In this document: positions 57,506-64,000 of the stretch, piece by piece
Layout of the letters: every line of letters begins with the position of its first letter
Numbering within the stretch: the first letter of the stretch is position 1
Source of the DNA: Klebsiella sp. RIT-PI-d
GTDB taxonomy: Bacteria > Pseudomonadota > Gammaproteobacteria > Enterobacterales > Enterobacteriaceae
Length of the DNA stretch: 64,000 bases
Assembly: GCF_001187865.1 (NCBI RefSeq)
Contig: NZ_LGIT01000003.1
Location: 248,001-312,000 of the forward strand
Reading direction: 5' to 3'
The notes under the pieces: generated by a model
Databases searched by the model: none
What the model was told of the DNA's origin: nothing
Seen by the model: the letters and a program-made list of their open reading frames with translations, nothing else
Program-made: the position numbers and the translations under genes

Positions 57506-57820
57506 ATGTTGACAGTTATTGCAGAAATCCGTACCCGTCCAGGCAATCATCATCGTCAGGCGGTGCTGGACCAGTTTGCGAAGATTATCCCGACGGTGCT
57601 TCAGGAAGAAGGTTGCCACGGTTACGCCCCGCTGGTCGACCATGCTGCCGGCGTGAGTTTCCAGGCCACCGCGCCGGATTCCATCATTATGCTGGAGCAG
57701 TGGGAAAGCGTCGCTCATCTGGAAGCACATTTGCAGACTGCGCATATGAAGGCCTACGGCGAAGCGGTAAAAGGCGACGTGCTGGAAACCCATATCCGTA
57801 TTCTGGAGCAGGGCGTCTAG
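57506..57820 (+). CDS. ygiN: YgiN, quinol monooxygenase (ABM domain)
   Basis: Small dimeric monooxygenase of 104 residues of the antibiotic biosynthesis monooxygenase family. E. coli YgiN binds menadione and acts with MdaB to cycle between quinol and quinone. The fold-defining EEGCHGY and MLEQWESVAHLEAHLQT segments are present. AAGGAG precedes the ATG. It is 36 bases after mdaB and likely cotranscribed. A REP-like element follows. Confidence 0.95.
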   Translation: MLTVIAEIRTRPGNHHRQAVLDQFAKIIPTVLQEEGCHGYAPLVDHAAGVSFQATAPDSIIMLEQWESVAHLEAHLQTAHMKAYGEAVKGDVLETHIRILEQGV

Positions 57821-57839
57821 TTAATCGCTGTGCTGTACA

Positions 57840-57871
57840 TGCCGGGCGGCACTGCGTTTGCCCGGCCTACA
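57840..57871. repeat. REP element
   Basis: GCCGGGCGGCACTGCGTTTG-type imperfect palindrome ending CCCGGCCTACA, matching enterobacterial REP/PU sequences, in the gap after ygiN and before the convergent glycoside hydrolase gene. Confidence 0.8.
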
Positions 57872-57938
57872 AATCACCGGTATCAATACGTCACATACCC
57901 TTCGCAGACCCGGTAAGCAACAGCGCCACCGGGCAGCA

Positions 57939-59129
57939 TTACCAGTATAGCTTCCAGCTTTGGGTGATCCTCATCAGCGCTTCGACGTAAAAATAATCTC
58001 CCCAGCTACAGCACTCATCAACGCCTTTATCGCTGGCAAGATGATAAACCGAATGCTTCAGTAAACCGTTTCCCGGCTCGTTCAGACCAGTCAGATAATC
58101 CTGCGTCAGAGAAGAGAAAATTTTCAGCGCCCACTGCTGGTAGGTTTCGCGATCCGGATCGGTCACCGGCAACTGTTTTACCAGTTCCAGTAGCCCGCAC
58201 ACCGCGATGGCCGCCGCTGACGAGTCGCGCAGCGCATCAGTACCCACCAGCGCCAGATCCCAGTGACAAACGCCGTCTTCCGGCAACCGGTTGAGAAAAT
58301 AGTTCGCCAGCCGCCTGGATAAGGCGATCATTGTTTTATCGCCGGTGTACAGATAACTCAGCAGGAAGCCGTAAATGCCCCATGCCTGCCCGCGCGCCCA
58401 GCAGGAATCATCGGCATAGCCCTGCTGAGTATTACCGTAGCGCGCCTCGCCGGTCACAATATCCATATAATACGTATGGAAGGTGGAGGCATCCGGACGG
58501 ATCAGATATTTCGCTGCCTGCATCACATGCGCTTTCGCCGCCTCTGCGTAACGCGGATCGCCCGTCTGCTCCGTCGCCCAGTACAGCAGCGGCAAGTTCA
58601 TATTGCAGTCGATGATCATCCGTCCGGCCAGTTCAGGATCGTTGAGATCGCCCCACGCCTGAATGATATGTGCTTTTGGATGATAGCGTTCCAGTAGCGC
58701 GTCTGCCGCCTGTAATGCGAAGCCTCGCGCCTCCCGATTGCCGGTCAGTCGCCAGGCAGCCATACAGGAAAGCGTGTATAAAAAGCCCAGGTCATGCGTA
58801 CTGGTATCGTGGCGGCTGGCAATACGCACGCCAAATGAACGTACGTGCTTTTCTGCCTGTTGACGAAATAACGTCTCACCGCTCATTTCCCACGCCAGCC
58901 AGAGCTGTCCGGTCCAGAAACTGGTGGTCCACTCTACATTATCCGTCAGCGGATAGTGGCCTTTTACGCACGCCTCTGCCGGAAATTTATCACCGAATTG
59001 CGTTAAATGGCGGCGAATCAATTCGAGGACGTGATGACGTGCAGTACTCAACTGGTCTGTCAGCGCCTGTGGATCTACCGGTGCATCCGGACATTCAGGT
59101 AATCTTTCCTCAATGATTTGGCTTAACAT
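57939..59129 (-). CDS. GH88-family unsaturated uronyl hydrolase
   Basis: Cytoplasmic (alpha/alpha)6 glycosidase of 396 residues of glycoside hydrolase family 88. Such enzymes release the 4,5-unsaturated uronic acid produced by polysaccharide lyases. Landmarks are NVEWTTSFWTGQLWLAWE, the catalytic-Asp region STHDLGFLYTLS and DDSCWARGQAWGIYGF. No signal peptide is visible. It lies 11 bases after the symporter gene, in one run with it and the DUF2264 gene. The substrate (glycosaminoglycan, gellan or ulvan-type disaccharide) is not decided by the sequence. Confidence 0.9.
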   Translation of the reverse strand: MLSQIIEERLPECPDAPVDPQALTDQLSTARHHVLELIRRHLTQFGDKFPAEACVKGHYPLTDNVEWTTSFWTGQLWLAWEMSGETLFRQQAEKHVRSFGVRIASRHDTSTHDLGFLYTLSCMAAWRLTGNREARGFALQAADALLERYHPKAHIIQAWGDLNDPELAGRMIIDCNMNLPLLYWATEQTGDPRYAEAAKAHVMQAAKYLIRPDASTFHTYYMDIVTGEARYGNTQQGYADDSCWARGQAWGIYGFLLSYLYTGDKTMIALSRRLANYFLNRLPEDGVCHWDLALVGTDALRDSSAAAIAVCGLLELVKQLPVTDPDRETYQQWALKIFSSLTQDYLTGLNEPGNGLLKHSVYHLASDKGVDECCSWGDYFYVEALMRITQSWKLYW

Positions 59130-59140
59130 ATTTCGGTTCC

Positions 59141-60403
59141 TTATTTAGCAGTACTGTTTTCAACGACATCATATTTAGTTCGCCTTTGCACCTGACAGGC
59201 AGAAAGCGTAAAAGCAGAAATAAACGTAAAGAACAGCGCTATCGCGCCCATAATGACGTAGGTATGCTCGAAGCCAATTCGGTCATACATTATTCCGGCC
59301 GGAGAAGAGACCACGACATTGCCGACATACAGCATTGCCTGGTAGCCCAATAAATACATAGTTGCATTAACACGCTTATCAAAATGCTCGGCGATATATT
59401 TAAATACTGATACCAGCAGCAGGCAGATCTCCAGACCATAAAGCGGTTTAAGAACGGAAATCAGCAGGTGCGAATCACACAGACCGGAAATAATCAGACG
59501 CGCCCCCACGAGCACACCCACCAGCAGCAGGCCACGTTTTGCACCAATGGCATTGACGAAGAACGGGATCACCATATACATGATAAATTCCATTCCGGAC
59601 TGCACCGTACCCAAATAACCGAAGATAGCATTGCCCTGATGAACGTCATCAAAGAAGGTAACGAAATAGCGTGAGAATTGCTGCTCGGCGATAAACATCA
59701 TCCATGCCACTCCGGCAACATAAAGGCAGAATGCCCAGAACTTACGGCTTTTCAGCAGCAGCCAGACATCGGCCGGCACAATTTTTTGTGTCGTCAGGAC
59801 CTCACTCGCCTGAGCCGAGTTAACATTCACTTTCAGACTAATAAGTACGATAAGCATAATCACCGACGCGACGCTGCCGAGTATAAAGTTATACGCCGGG
59901 GAGAGATTAAACAGCAGCCCCGAGAAGGAGGAGGCCACCGCCCAGCCAAGCGATCCCCACATACGGATCTGGCCAAATTCCATTCCGTTAAGGCGGCTAA
60001 AGCGATCTGAATAGGATTCACAGGCCGCGACCCCGGCATACCAGGCGAAGCTTAAATAAATAGCCCCAATAATAATACCGAGTAGCGTATTAGAGATTAA
60101 TAACGGCTGGTAGATATAAATAAAGAACGGGGCCATTAAGGCTGACATCACCACAACGAAATAGAGCAAATATTTACTCATCCCGATTTTATCGAGAATA
60201 TAACCATAGATGGGTTTGAGGATCACCGAGAACACGCCGTTAACCGCAAATACGGTGCCTATTTCCGTTCCGCTTAAATTTGCTTTTTGCCCCAGCCAAA
60301 TCGCCAGCAGACCGATGCTTGCAGACCATGTAAAAAAGTAGATAAAAATAAAGGCGCTGATTTTGTAATATTCAGATCTGTTTTTCGTTGACGTATTTTC
60401 CAT
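59141..60403 (-). CDS. LacY-family oligosaccharide:H+ symporter (MFS)
   Basis: Twelve-helix major facilitator of 420 residues, oligosaccharide:H+ symporter family (LacY, RafB, CscB). The N-terminal FFTWSASIGLLAIWLGQKANLSGTEIG, the helix 4-5 region (ACESYSDRFSRLNGMEFGQIRMWGSLGWA) and the later GLEICLLLVSVFKYI are family hallmarks. It very likely imports the unsaturated disaccharide or oligosaccharide cleaved by the GH88 enzyme. It sits between the hydrolase and the DUF2264 gene. Confidence 0.9.
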   Translation of the reverse strand: MENTSTKNRSEYYKISAFIFIYFFTWSASIGLLAIWLGQKANLSGTEIGTVFAVNGVFSVILKPIYGYILDKIGMSKYLLYFVVVMSALMAPFFIYIYQPLLISNTLLGIIIGAIYLSFAWYAGVAACESYSDRFSRLNGMEFGQIRMWGSLGWAVASSFSGLLFNLSPAYNFILGSVASVIMLIVLISLKVNVNSAQASEVLTTQKIVPADVWLLLKSRKFWAFCLYVAGVAWMMFIAEQQFSRYFVTFFDDVHQGNAIFGYLGTVQSGMEFIMYMVIPFFVNAIGAKRGLLLVGVLVGARLIISGLCDSHLLISVLKPLYGLEICLLLVSVFKYIAEHFDKRVNATMYLLGYQAMLYVGNVVVSSPAGIMYDRIGFEHTYVIMGAIALFFTFISAFTLSACQVQRRTKYDVVENSTAK

Positions 60404-60465
60404 ACATTCCTCGACGAAAGAAGATTAAACAGTAAATTAATCTGTTGATGTGATATCGGGTCTGA

Positions 60466-60500
60466 ACACCCTCACCCCAGCCCTCTCCCTGAGGGAGGGC
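60466..60500. repeat. Dispersed palindromic repeat, single copy
   Basis: CACCCTCACCCCAGCCCTCT followed by CCCTGAGGGAGGGCT is the same element as the first unit of the 12801-13005 array. A hairpin with one bulged base can form. It lies between the DUF2264 and symporter genes. Confidence 0.75.
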
Positions 60501-60553
60501 TGTCCGTATGCGGGATAATTTTTTGCTTCGCGCTACAAGCCGTTCAACACTGA

Positions 60554-62380
60554 CTACCGCGCAATCATCACTCGTTTGCCGGTTGCGGGATCGGTCACTA
60601 TTATCTGCTGGTTATCTACAACCAGGTCCGGCACGTTTTCAAAGGTATGATGTGAGTTAACGCTTGCCCCCACCGCGCTGTAAAGCCAGCTCTCGCCCAC
60701 CGGGATCTCACCGCGCAAGACGGGGATCGCGGCGCATTCGGCAAACATAATGCTGCTGTTGGGCGGCGTGACAATACAGTCGCCCCGACGCTTCGCGGCA
60801 GGAGCCAGGCAGCGGATCGCACTGGTCCCGTTCATCGCCGGGATCAGGCAGCCGCCGTCGGTTAACCGGGGTACCGCGTTAATTACCGCAAAACCGCCTT
60901 CCACACTGCTCAAACTACGGCCGCTGTCGATATGGTGAATACGCAGATGCCACTCTCCGCACGGGATAAGCCAGCTTTCAATATGCACATCCTGCCAGGG
61001 CGACCAGCGTGAGAAGATAAAGTCAGCATCGACCTGCACGGCGTCACAGGCGCGGCGACCGCGAAAATAGTCGTCGTTTTCGCTTAATAGCAGCATGTTG
61101 TCGCAGGCTGCATGTTTGATCCCGTAACGTCCGCGCTCGATGGTGAATCCAAAACGGCTGGAGTAGGCAAATTTGGTGTATTTGGCCTCGGTATTAACGT
61201 AGTTATTCAGTTCCAGCTGTCCGGACGTCAGCATTACCACGTGCTGTGACTGCTCGCTGTGCATCAGGATCTGTTGGGCGTGCGGCACTGCGCGCGTGGA
61301 AGCCAGCGGCGGGAGCGCCCTTTCCTTTGCCTGCCAGAAAGGATGCTCTGCGGGCAGGGCCAGGATCAGGAATACCTTTAGCGCCCAGTAGGGTGAACCG
61401 GGCGAATTATAATCCTCGCACATCGCCAGATTGGGATAGGTAAAGCCGAGAGTCAAAATACCATCGCGATCAAAGATAGGCTGCTTCAGCCACCAGCGCA
61501 GATGACGCAGGATCACGCCTTTGATCTCCCCCGGAGAAAGGATGTCCAGCCCGGAAAAAGCGACTGCGCTCCAGAATGCCACCATCGCGAAACGGTAGGT
61601 CAGGCTTCGGCCAAACGGGACCGATGCGCCATCGGCGGCAGACATATAGATAAAATCCTGCGCAAAGAAGCGTGCGCGCTCACGCAATACGGCCGCCCGG
61701 TCAGGATCGTCTTCGGCATTAAGCGTGGCGTAGATCAGACCGTAGAAGTGGAAGGCCATCGAAATATAATAATCTTTCGGACGCCCGGGACCGTCTGAGT
61801 ACCAGCCATCACCGAGGTAGTAGGCCTCCATTTGCGTGAACCGGCGTTCGACCGCCTCGCGATCCCACGGCAGGCCAGCGCGTTTAAAGCCGAGCTGCAC
61901 CATAATGGCAAAATAGTTCCAGTTACTGTCGGGCATTTCGGCACCGCTGATTTGATCCAGCCAGCGATGCAGATTTTCCTGCTCGCGGGGAGTAAACACG
62001 CGGGTCAGCTTATCCTGTAACAGCGCCAGTCCCAGCCCGTAGGCCGCCATTTCGACCAGCCGCTGATCGTAAGGCCCGGTATCGCCCCAGTATTGCGCGC
62101 TTTGCGGGTCGGTACCCAGCCTGATGGCATCCGTGTATTTCTGACTCAGTGGTATTTCACCGCCGCCGGCCAGCAGGGGAAACAGGCCCCATAATGCGCG
62201 TGACAATCCTTCCATATTGGCGATTGACGCGTCGTAATGCGCGCAGGTATTACCCAGCGAAAACTGCGCGCTACCCGCAGGAAATTGCTTATCCAGCGCG
62301 TCTAACATGGACATCAGCGCGGCGGTAACGTCGTCGCGTGAAGACAATGATATTGATTTTTCTTCTGTTGCCGTAGCCAT
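60554..62380 (-). CDS. DUF2264 protein, probable carbohydrate-active enzyme
   Basis: Cytoplasmic protein of 608 residues of the DUF2264 family, from the ATG at 62380 with GGGGAGGA upstream; an open frame 15 codons longer covers that ribosome binding site. The N-terminal two-thirds appears helical and toroid-like (LSRALWGLFPLLAGGGE, then DSNWNYFAIMVQLGFKRAGL, then GWYSDGPGRPKDYYISMAFHFYG). A C-terminal beta-rich part follows. The family is poorly characterised and is found next to uronyl hydrolases and lyases. It probably acts on the same imported saccharide. First gene of the three-gene run. Confidence 0.85.
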   Translation of the reverse strand: MATATEEKSISLSSRDDVTAALMSMLDALDKQFPAGSAQFSLGNTCAHYDASIANMEGLSRALWGLFPLLAGGGEIPLSQKYTDAIRLGTDPQSAQYWGDTGPYDQRLVEMAAYGLGLALLQDKLTRVFTPREQENLHRWLDQISGAEMPDSNWNYFAIMVQLGFKRAGLPWDREAVERRFTQMEAYYLGDGWYSDGPGRPKDYYISMAFHFYGLIYATLNAEDDPDRAAVLRERARFFAQDFIYMSAADGASVPFGRSLTYRFAMVAFWSAVAFSGLDILSPGEIKGVILRHLRWWLKQPIFDRDGILTLGFTYPNLAMCEDYNSPGSPYWALKVFLILALPAEHPFWQAKERALPPLASTRAVPHAQQILMHSEQSQHVVMLTSGQLELNNYVNTEAKYTKFAYSSRFGFTIERGRYGIKHAACDNMLLLSENDDYFRGRRACDAVQVDADFIFSRWSPWQDVHIESWLIPCGEWHLRIHHIDSGRSLSSVEGGFAVINAVPRLTDGGCLIPAMNGTSAIRCLAPAAKRRGDCIVTPPNSSIMFAECAAIPVLRGEIPVGESWLYSAVGASVNSHHTFENVPDLVVDNQQIIVTDPATGKRVMIAR

Positions 62381-62543
62381 CAGTTGGTCCTCCCCGAAAG
62401 TGGCTAAAGCATAAAGAATCGCCATGACGCAGAAATGTTATCCGCATCACAACTGAGCTATTTAATTAAACCTCCTGTTGAGGAAATTTAAAATAGTGGT
62501 TTATTTTGCAGATACCCTGGCTAAAAATTTAATTTGGTTGTCT

Positions 62544-63428
62544 ATGGCCGATCGCTGGAACACCGAACGTCTGGAGCCGATTGCCCTGAACGATACCCTG
62601 GCGTCGTTCAGCCGACTTTTCGCCAATACGGTTCGCTATCATCACTGGCATCAGTGTCTGGAGGTGCTGTATGTGGAGGAGGGTTACGGGGTCGTGATTG
62701 TCGATCATAAGCAATACACGCTGCGTCCGGGCCGGGTATTCTTTTTCCCTCCGTTTAAGCTGCATAAAATCATGGTCGATGAGCAGGCACAGGACAGCTA
62801 TCGGCGAACCATTATTCATCTCGATCAACATGCCGTTCTGAAAGTTCTGCGTGATTTCCCGCTGAGTCAGCGGCGTTTGCAAAATCTGTCCGTGCGGGGA
62901 GGTGAAGCCTGGGTAGTCGACGCGCGAGAGATCCATTCACATGTGGATTTTCTTTTCAGTCGTTATGAAAAAATAGCCTCACTAAAGCCTCTGAGCGCTG
63001 AGCAAGTTTCCTGCCTGTTACTGAGTTTATTTAGCCTGTTGCCTGAAGATAACGACACGTTGACAGGCACCCGGACGGGCATCGCCAGCGAGGTAATGTT
63101 CTGGCTTGATGAGAATTACACGCGCAAATTCAGCCTTGCGGCACTGGCGGATGCGCTGGGCAAATCCAAAAGCTATATTTCACGGCGATTTCATTATGAA
63201 ACGGGGGAGATCATTCTTGATCATCTTAATACGCTGCGGCTGCGCAAAGCCTGTGAAGCCCTGTTACACAGCGATAAAAGCGTGCGGGAGATTGCCAGGC
63301 AGGTAGGATTTTCGGATGTGACGTACTTTATCAGCGCTTTCGGCAAAGGGATTGGCGAGACGCCGCTACAGTATCGTAAGCGGCATAAAACGTGCGTCAG
63401 ACCCGCCAGAGAGCAAGGCCTGACATAA
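62544..63428 (+). CDS. AraC-family regulator of the uronide cluster
   Basis: Regulator of about 295 residues. An N-terminal cupin sugar-binding domain (YHHWHQCLEVLYVEEG, RPGRVFFFPPFKLH) is followed by two helix-turn-helix units (LAALADALGKSKSYISRRF and SVREIARQVGFSDVTYFISAFGKGIG). It is divergent from the DUF2264 gene across about 160 bases, so it most likely controls that operon in response to the imported sugar. I chose the ATG at 62544; a GTG at 62496 with GAGGAA upstream or a TTG at 62478 are alternatives. Confidence 0.88.
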   Translation: MADRWNTERLEPIALNDTLASFSRLFANTVRYHHWHQCLEVLYVEEGYGVVIVDHKQYTLRPGRVFFFPPFKLHKIMVDEQAQDSYRRTIIHLDQHAVLKVLRDFPLSQRRLQNLSVRGGEAWVVDAREIHSHVDFLFSRYEKIASLKPLSAEQVSCLLLSLFSLLPEDNDTLTGTRTGIASEVMFWLDENYTRKFSLAALADALGKSKSYISRRFHYETGEIILDHLNTLRLRKACEALLHSDKSVREIARQVGFSDVTYFISAFGKGIGETPLQYRKRHKTCVRPAREQGLT

Positions 63429-63434
63429 GACGTA

Positions 63435-64000
63435 TCAGCCTTCGATATCGGCTAAATCGCCTTTTTCCTGTAGCCAGTTGCGGCGATCTTCAGAACGTTT
63501 TTTCGCTAGCAGCATATCCATCATAGCATTAGTACGCTGATCGTCTTCGTCGCTTATTACCAGCTGCACCAGACGGCGCGTGTTAGGATCGAGCGTCGTT
63601 TCACGCAGCTGCATCGGGTTCATTTCACCCAGCCCTTTAAAGCGCTGAACGTTAGGTTTCCCCTTCTTGCGCTTAAGCTGTTCCAGGACGCCCGCTTTTT
63701 CTTCTTCCGTCAGGGCGTAATAGACCTCTTTACCCAGATCGATACGGTAGAGCGGCGGCAGCGCAACGTGGACGTGTCCATGCTTTACCAGGGTACGGAA
63801 ATGCTTCACAAACAGGGCGCATAGCAGCGTTGCGATGTGCAGGCCATCGGAGTCAGCATCCGCGAGGATACAAATCTTACCGTAACGCAGCTGGCTCAGA
63901 TCTTCGCTGTCCGGGTCGATACCAATAGCCACCGAAATATCGTGTACTTCCTGCGAGGCCAGTACTTCGTCAGAAGAGACTTCCCAGGTGTTAAGGATTT
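63435..64000 (-). CDS. parE: DNA topoisomerase IV subunit B, C-terminal part (5' end beyond the window)
   Basis: The last 188 residues or so of ParE, the ATPase subunit of topoisomerase IV; the gene runs off the right edge. The TOPRIM acidic motif (ILADADSDGLH) and the GyrB-type C-terminal domain (RFKGLGEMNPMQL, then TLDPNTRRL) identify it. The AraC gene ends six bases away on the other strand. In E. coli parE lies directly beside ygiN; here the uronide cluster is inserted between them. Confidence 0.97.
   Translation of the reverse strand, partial: ILNTWEVSSDEVLASQEVHDISVAIGIDPDSEDLSQLRYGKICILADADSDGLHIATLLCALFVKHFRTLVKHGHVHVALPPLYRIDLGKEVYYALTEEEKAGVLEQLKRKKGKPNVQRFKGLGEMNPMQLRETTLDPNTRRLVQLVISDEDDQRTNAMMDMLLAKKRSEDRRNWLQEKGDLADIEG

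Overview
The window is a stretch of enterobacterial chromosome (Gammaproteobacteria, Enterobacteriaceae). Gene content and order follow the E. coli/Salmonella backbone from sprT-endA-gshB through speC, pheV, gss-yghU, exbBD-metC, yqhCD-dkgA, ftsP-plsC-parC and qseBC to parE. Protein similarity to E. coli is high but not identical. Several insertions and replacements fit a genus such as Enterobacter, Leclercia, Lelliottia or Citrobacter, and the sequence alone does not decide among them.

Layout. 1-2005: two-component system resembling HprR/HprS (YedW/YedV), cut by the left edge. 2055-6222: sprT, endA, rsmE, gshB, yqgE, yqgF. 6219-7840: accessory pair, a CsgD-like LuxR regulator and an IclR regulator, inserted before yggR. 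7999-17573: yggR; the yggS-yggT-yggU-rdgB-hemW run; a DUF559 gene and an 81-bp tandem repeat where E. coli has yggM/ansB; then yggN, yggL, trmB, mutY, yggX, mltC. 17646-22147: a ROK sugar kinase where E. coli has nupG, then speC and yqgA.

22253-29300 is the most interesting part. Next to tRNA-Phe (pheV) lies a decayed P4-like satellite prophage remnant. It is followed by a very large, AT-richer gene for an apparently undescribed protein with an N-terminal NACHT/STAND-like NTPase, a long middle region and a C-terminal PD-(D/E)XK nuclease. A complete AbiE type IV toxin-antitoxin pair follows, with a striking double inverted-repeat operator. This reads as a small anti-phage defence island at a classic tRNA integration site.

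29329-33667: a YghA-like reductase, a GH15 glycosidase and a secreted DUF1996 protein. 33715-38328: gss, yghU and a chemotaxis receptor with a sigma-28-type promoter. 38529-39988: three unrecognised genes. 40104-54118: exbD/exbB, metC, yghB, yqhC, yqhD, dkgA, a small putative lipoprotein, ygiQ, ftsP, plsC, parC. 54237-57820: ygiW divergent from qseBC (with a PmrA-type box between), mdaB, ygiN. 57939-63428: an uronide utilisation cluster (GH88 hydrolase, LacY-family symporter, DUF2264 protein, divergent AraC regulator) inserted between ygiN and parE. 63435-64000: the 3' part of parE.

Functionally, the backbone covers glutathione/trypanothione-like chemistry (gshB, gss, yghU), base-excision and nucleotide-pool hygiene (mutY, rdgB, yggX), TonB energisation, methionine synthesis, aldehyde detoxification (yqhC-yqhD-dkgA), divisome protection, phospholipid synthesis and topoisomerase IV. 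The accessory parts add regulators, sugar use and phage defence. Gene names rest on recognised protein similarity and gene order; no database search was run.
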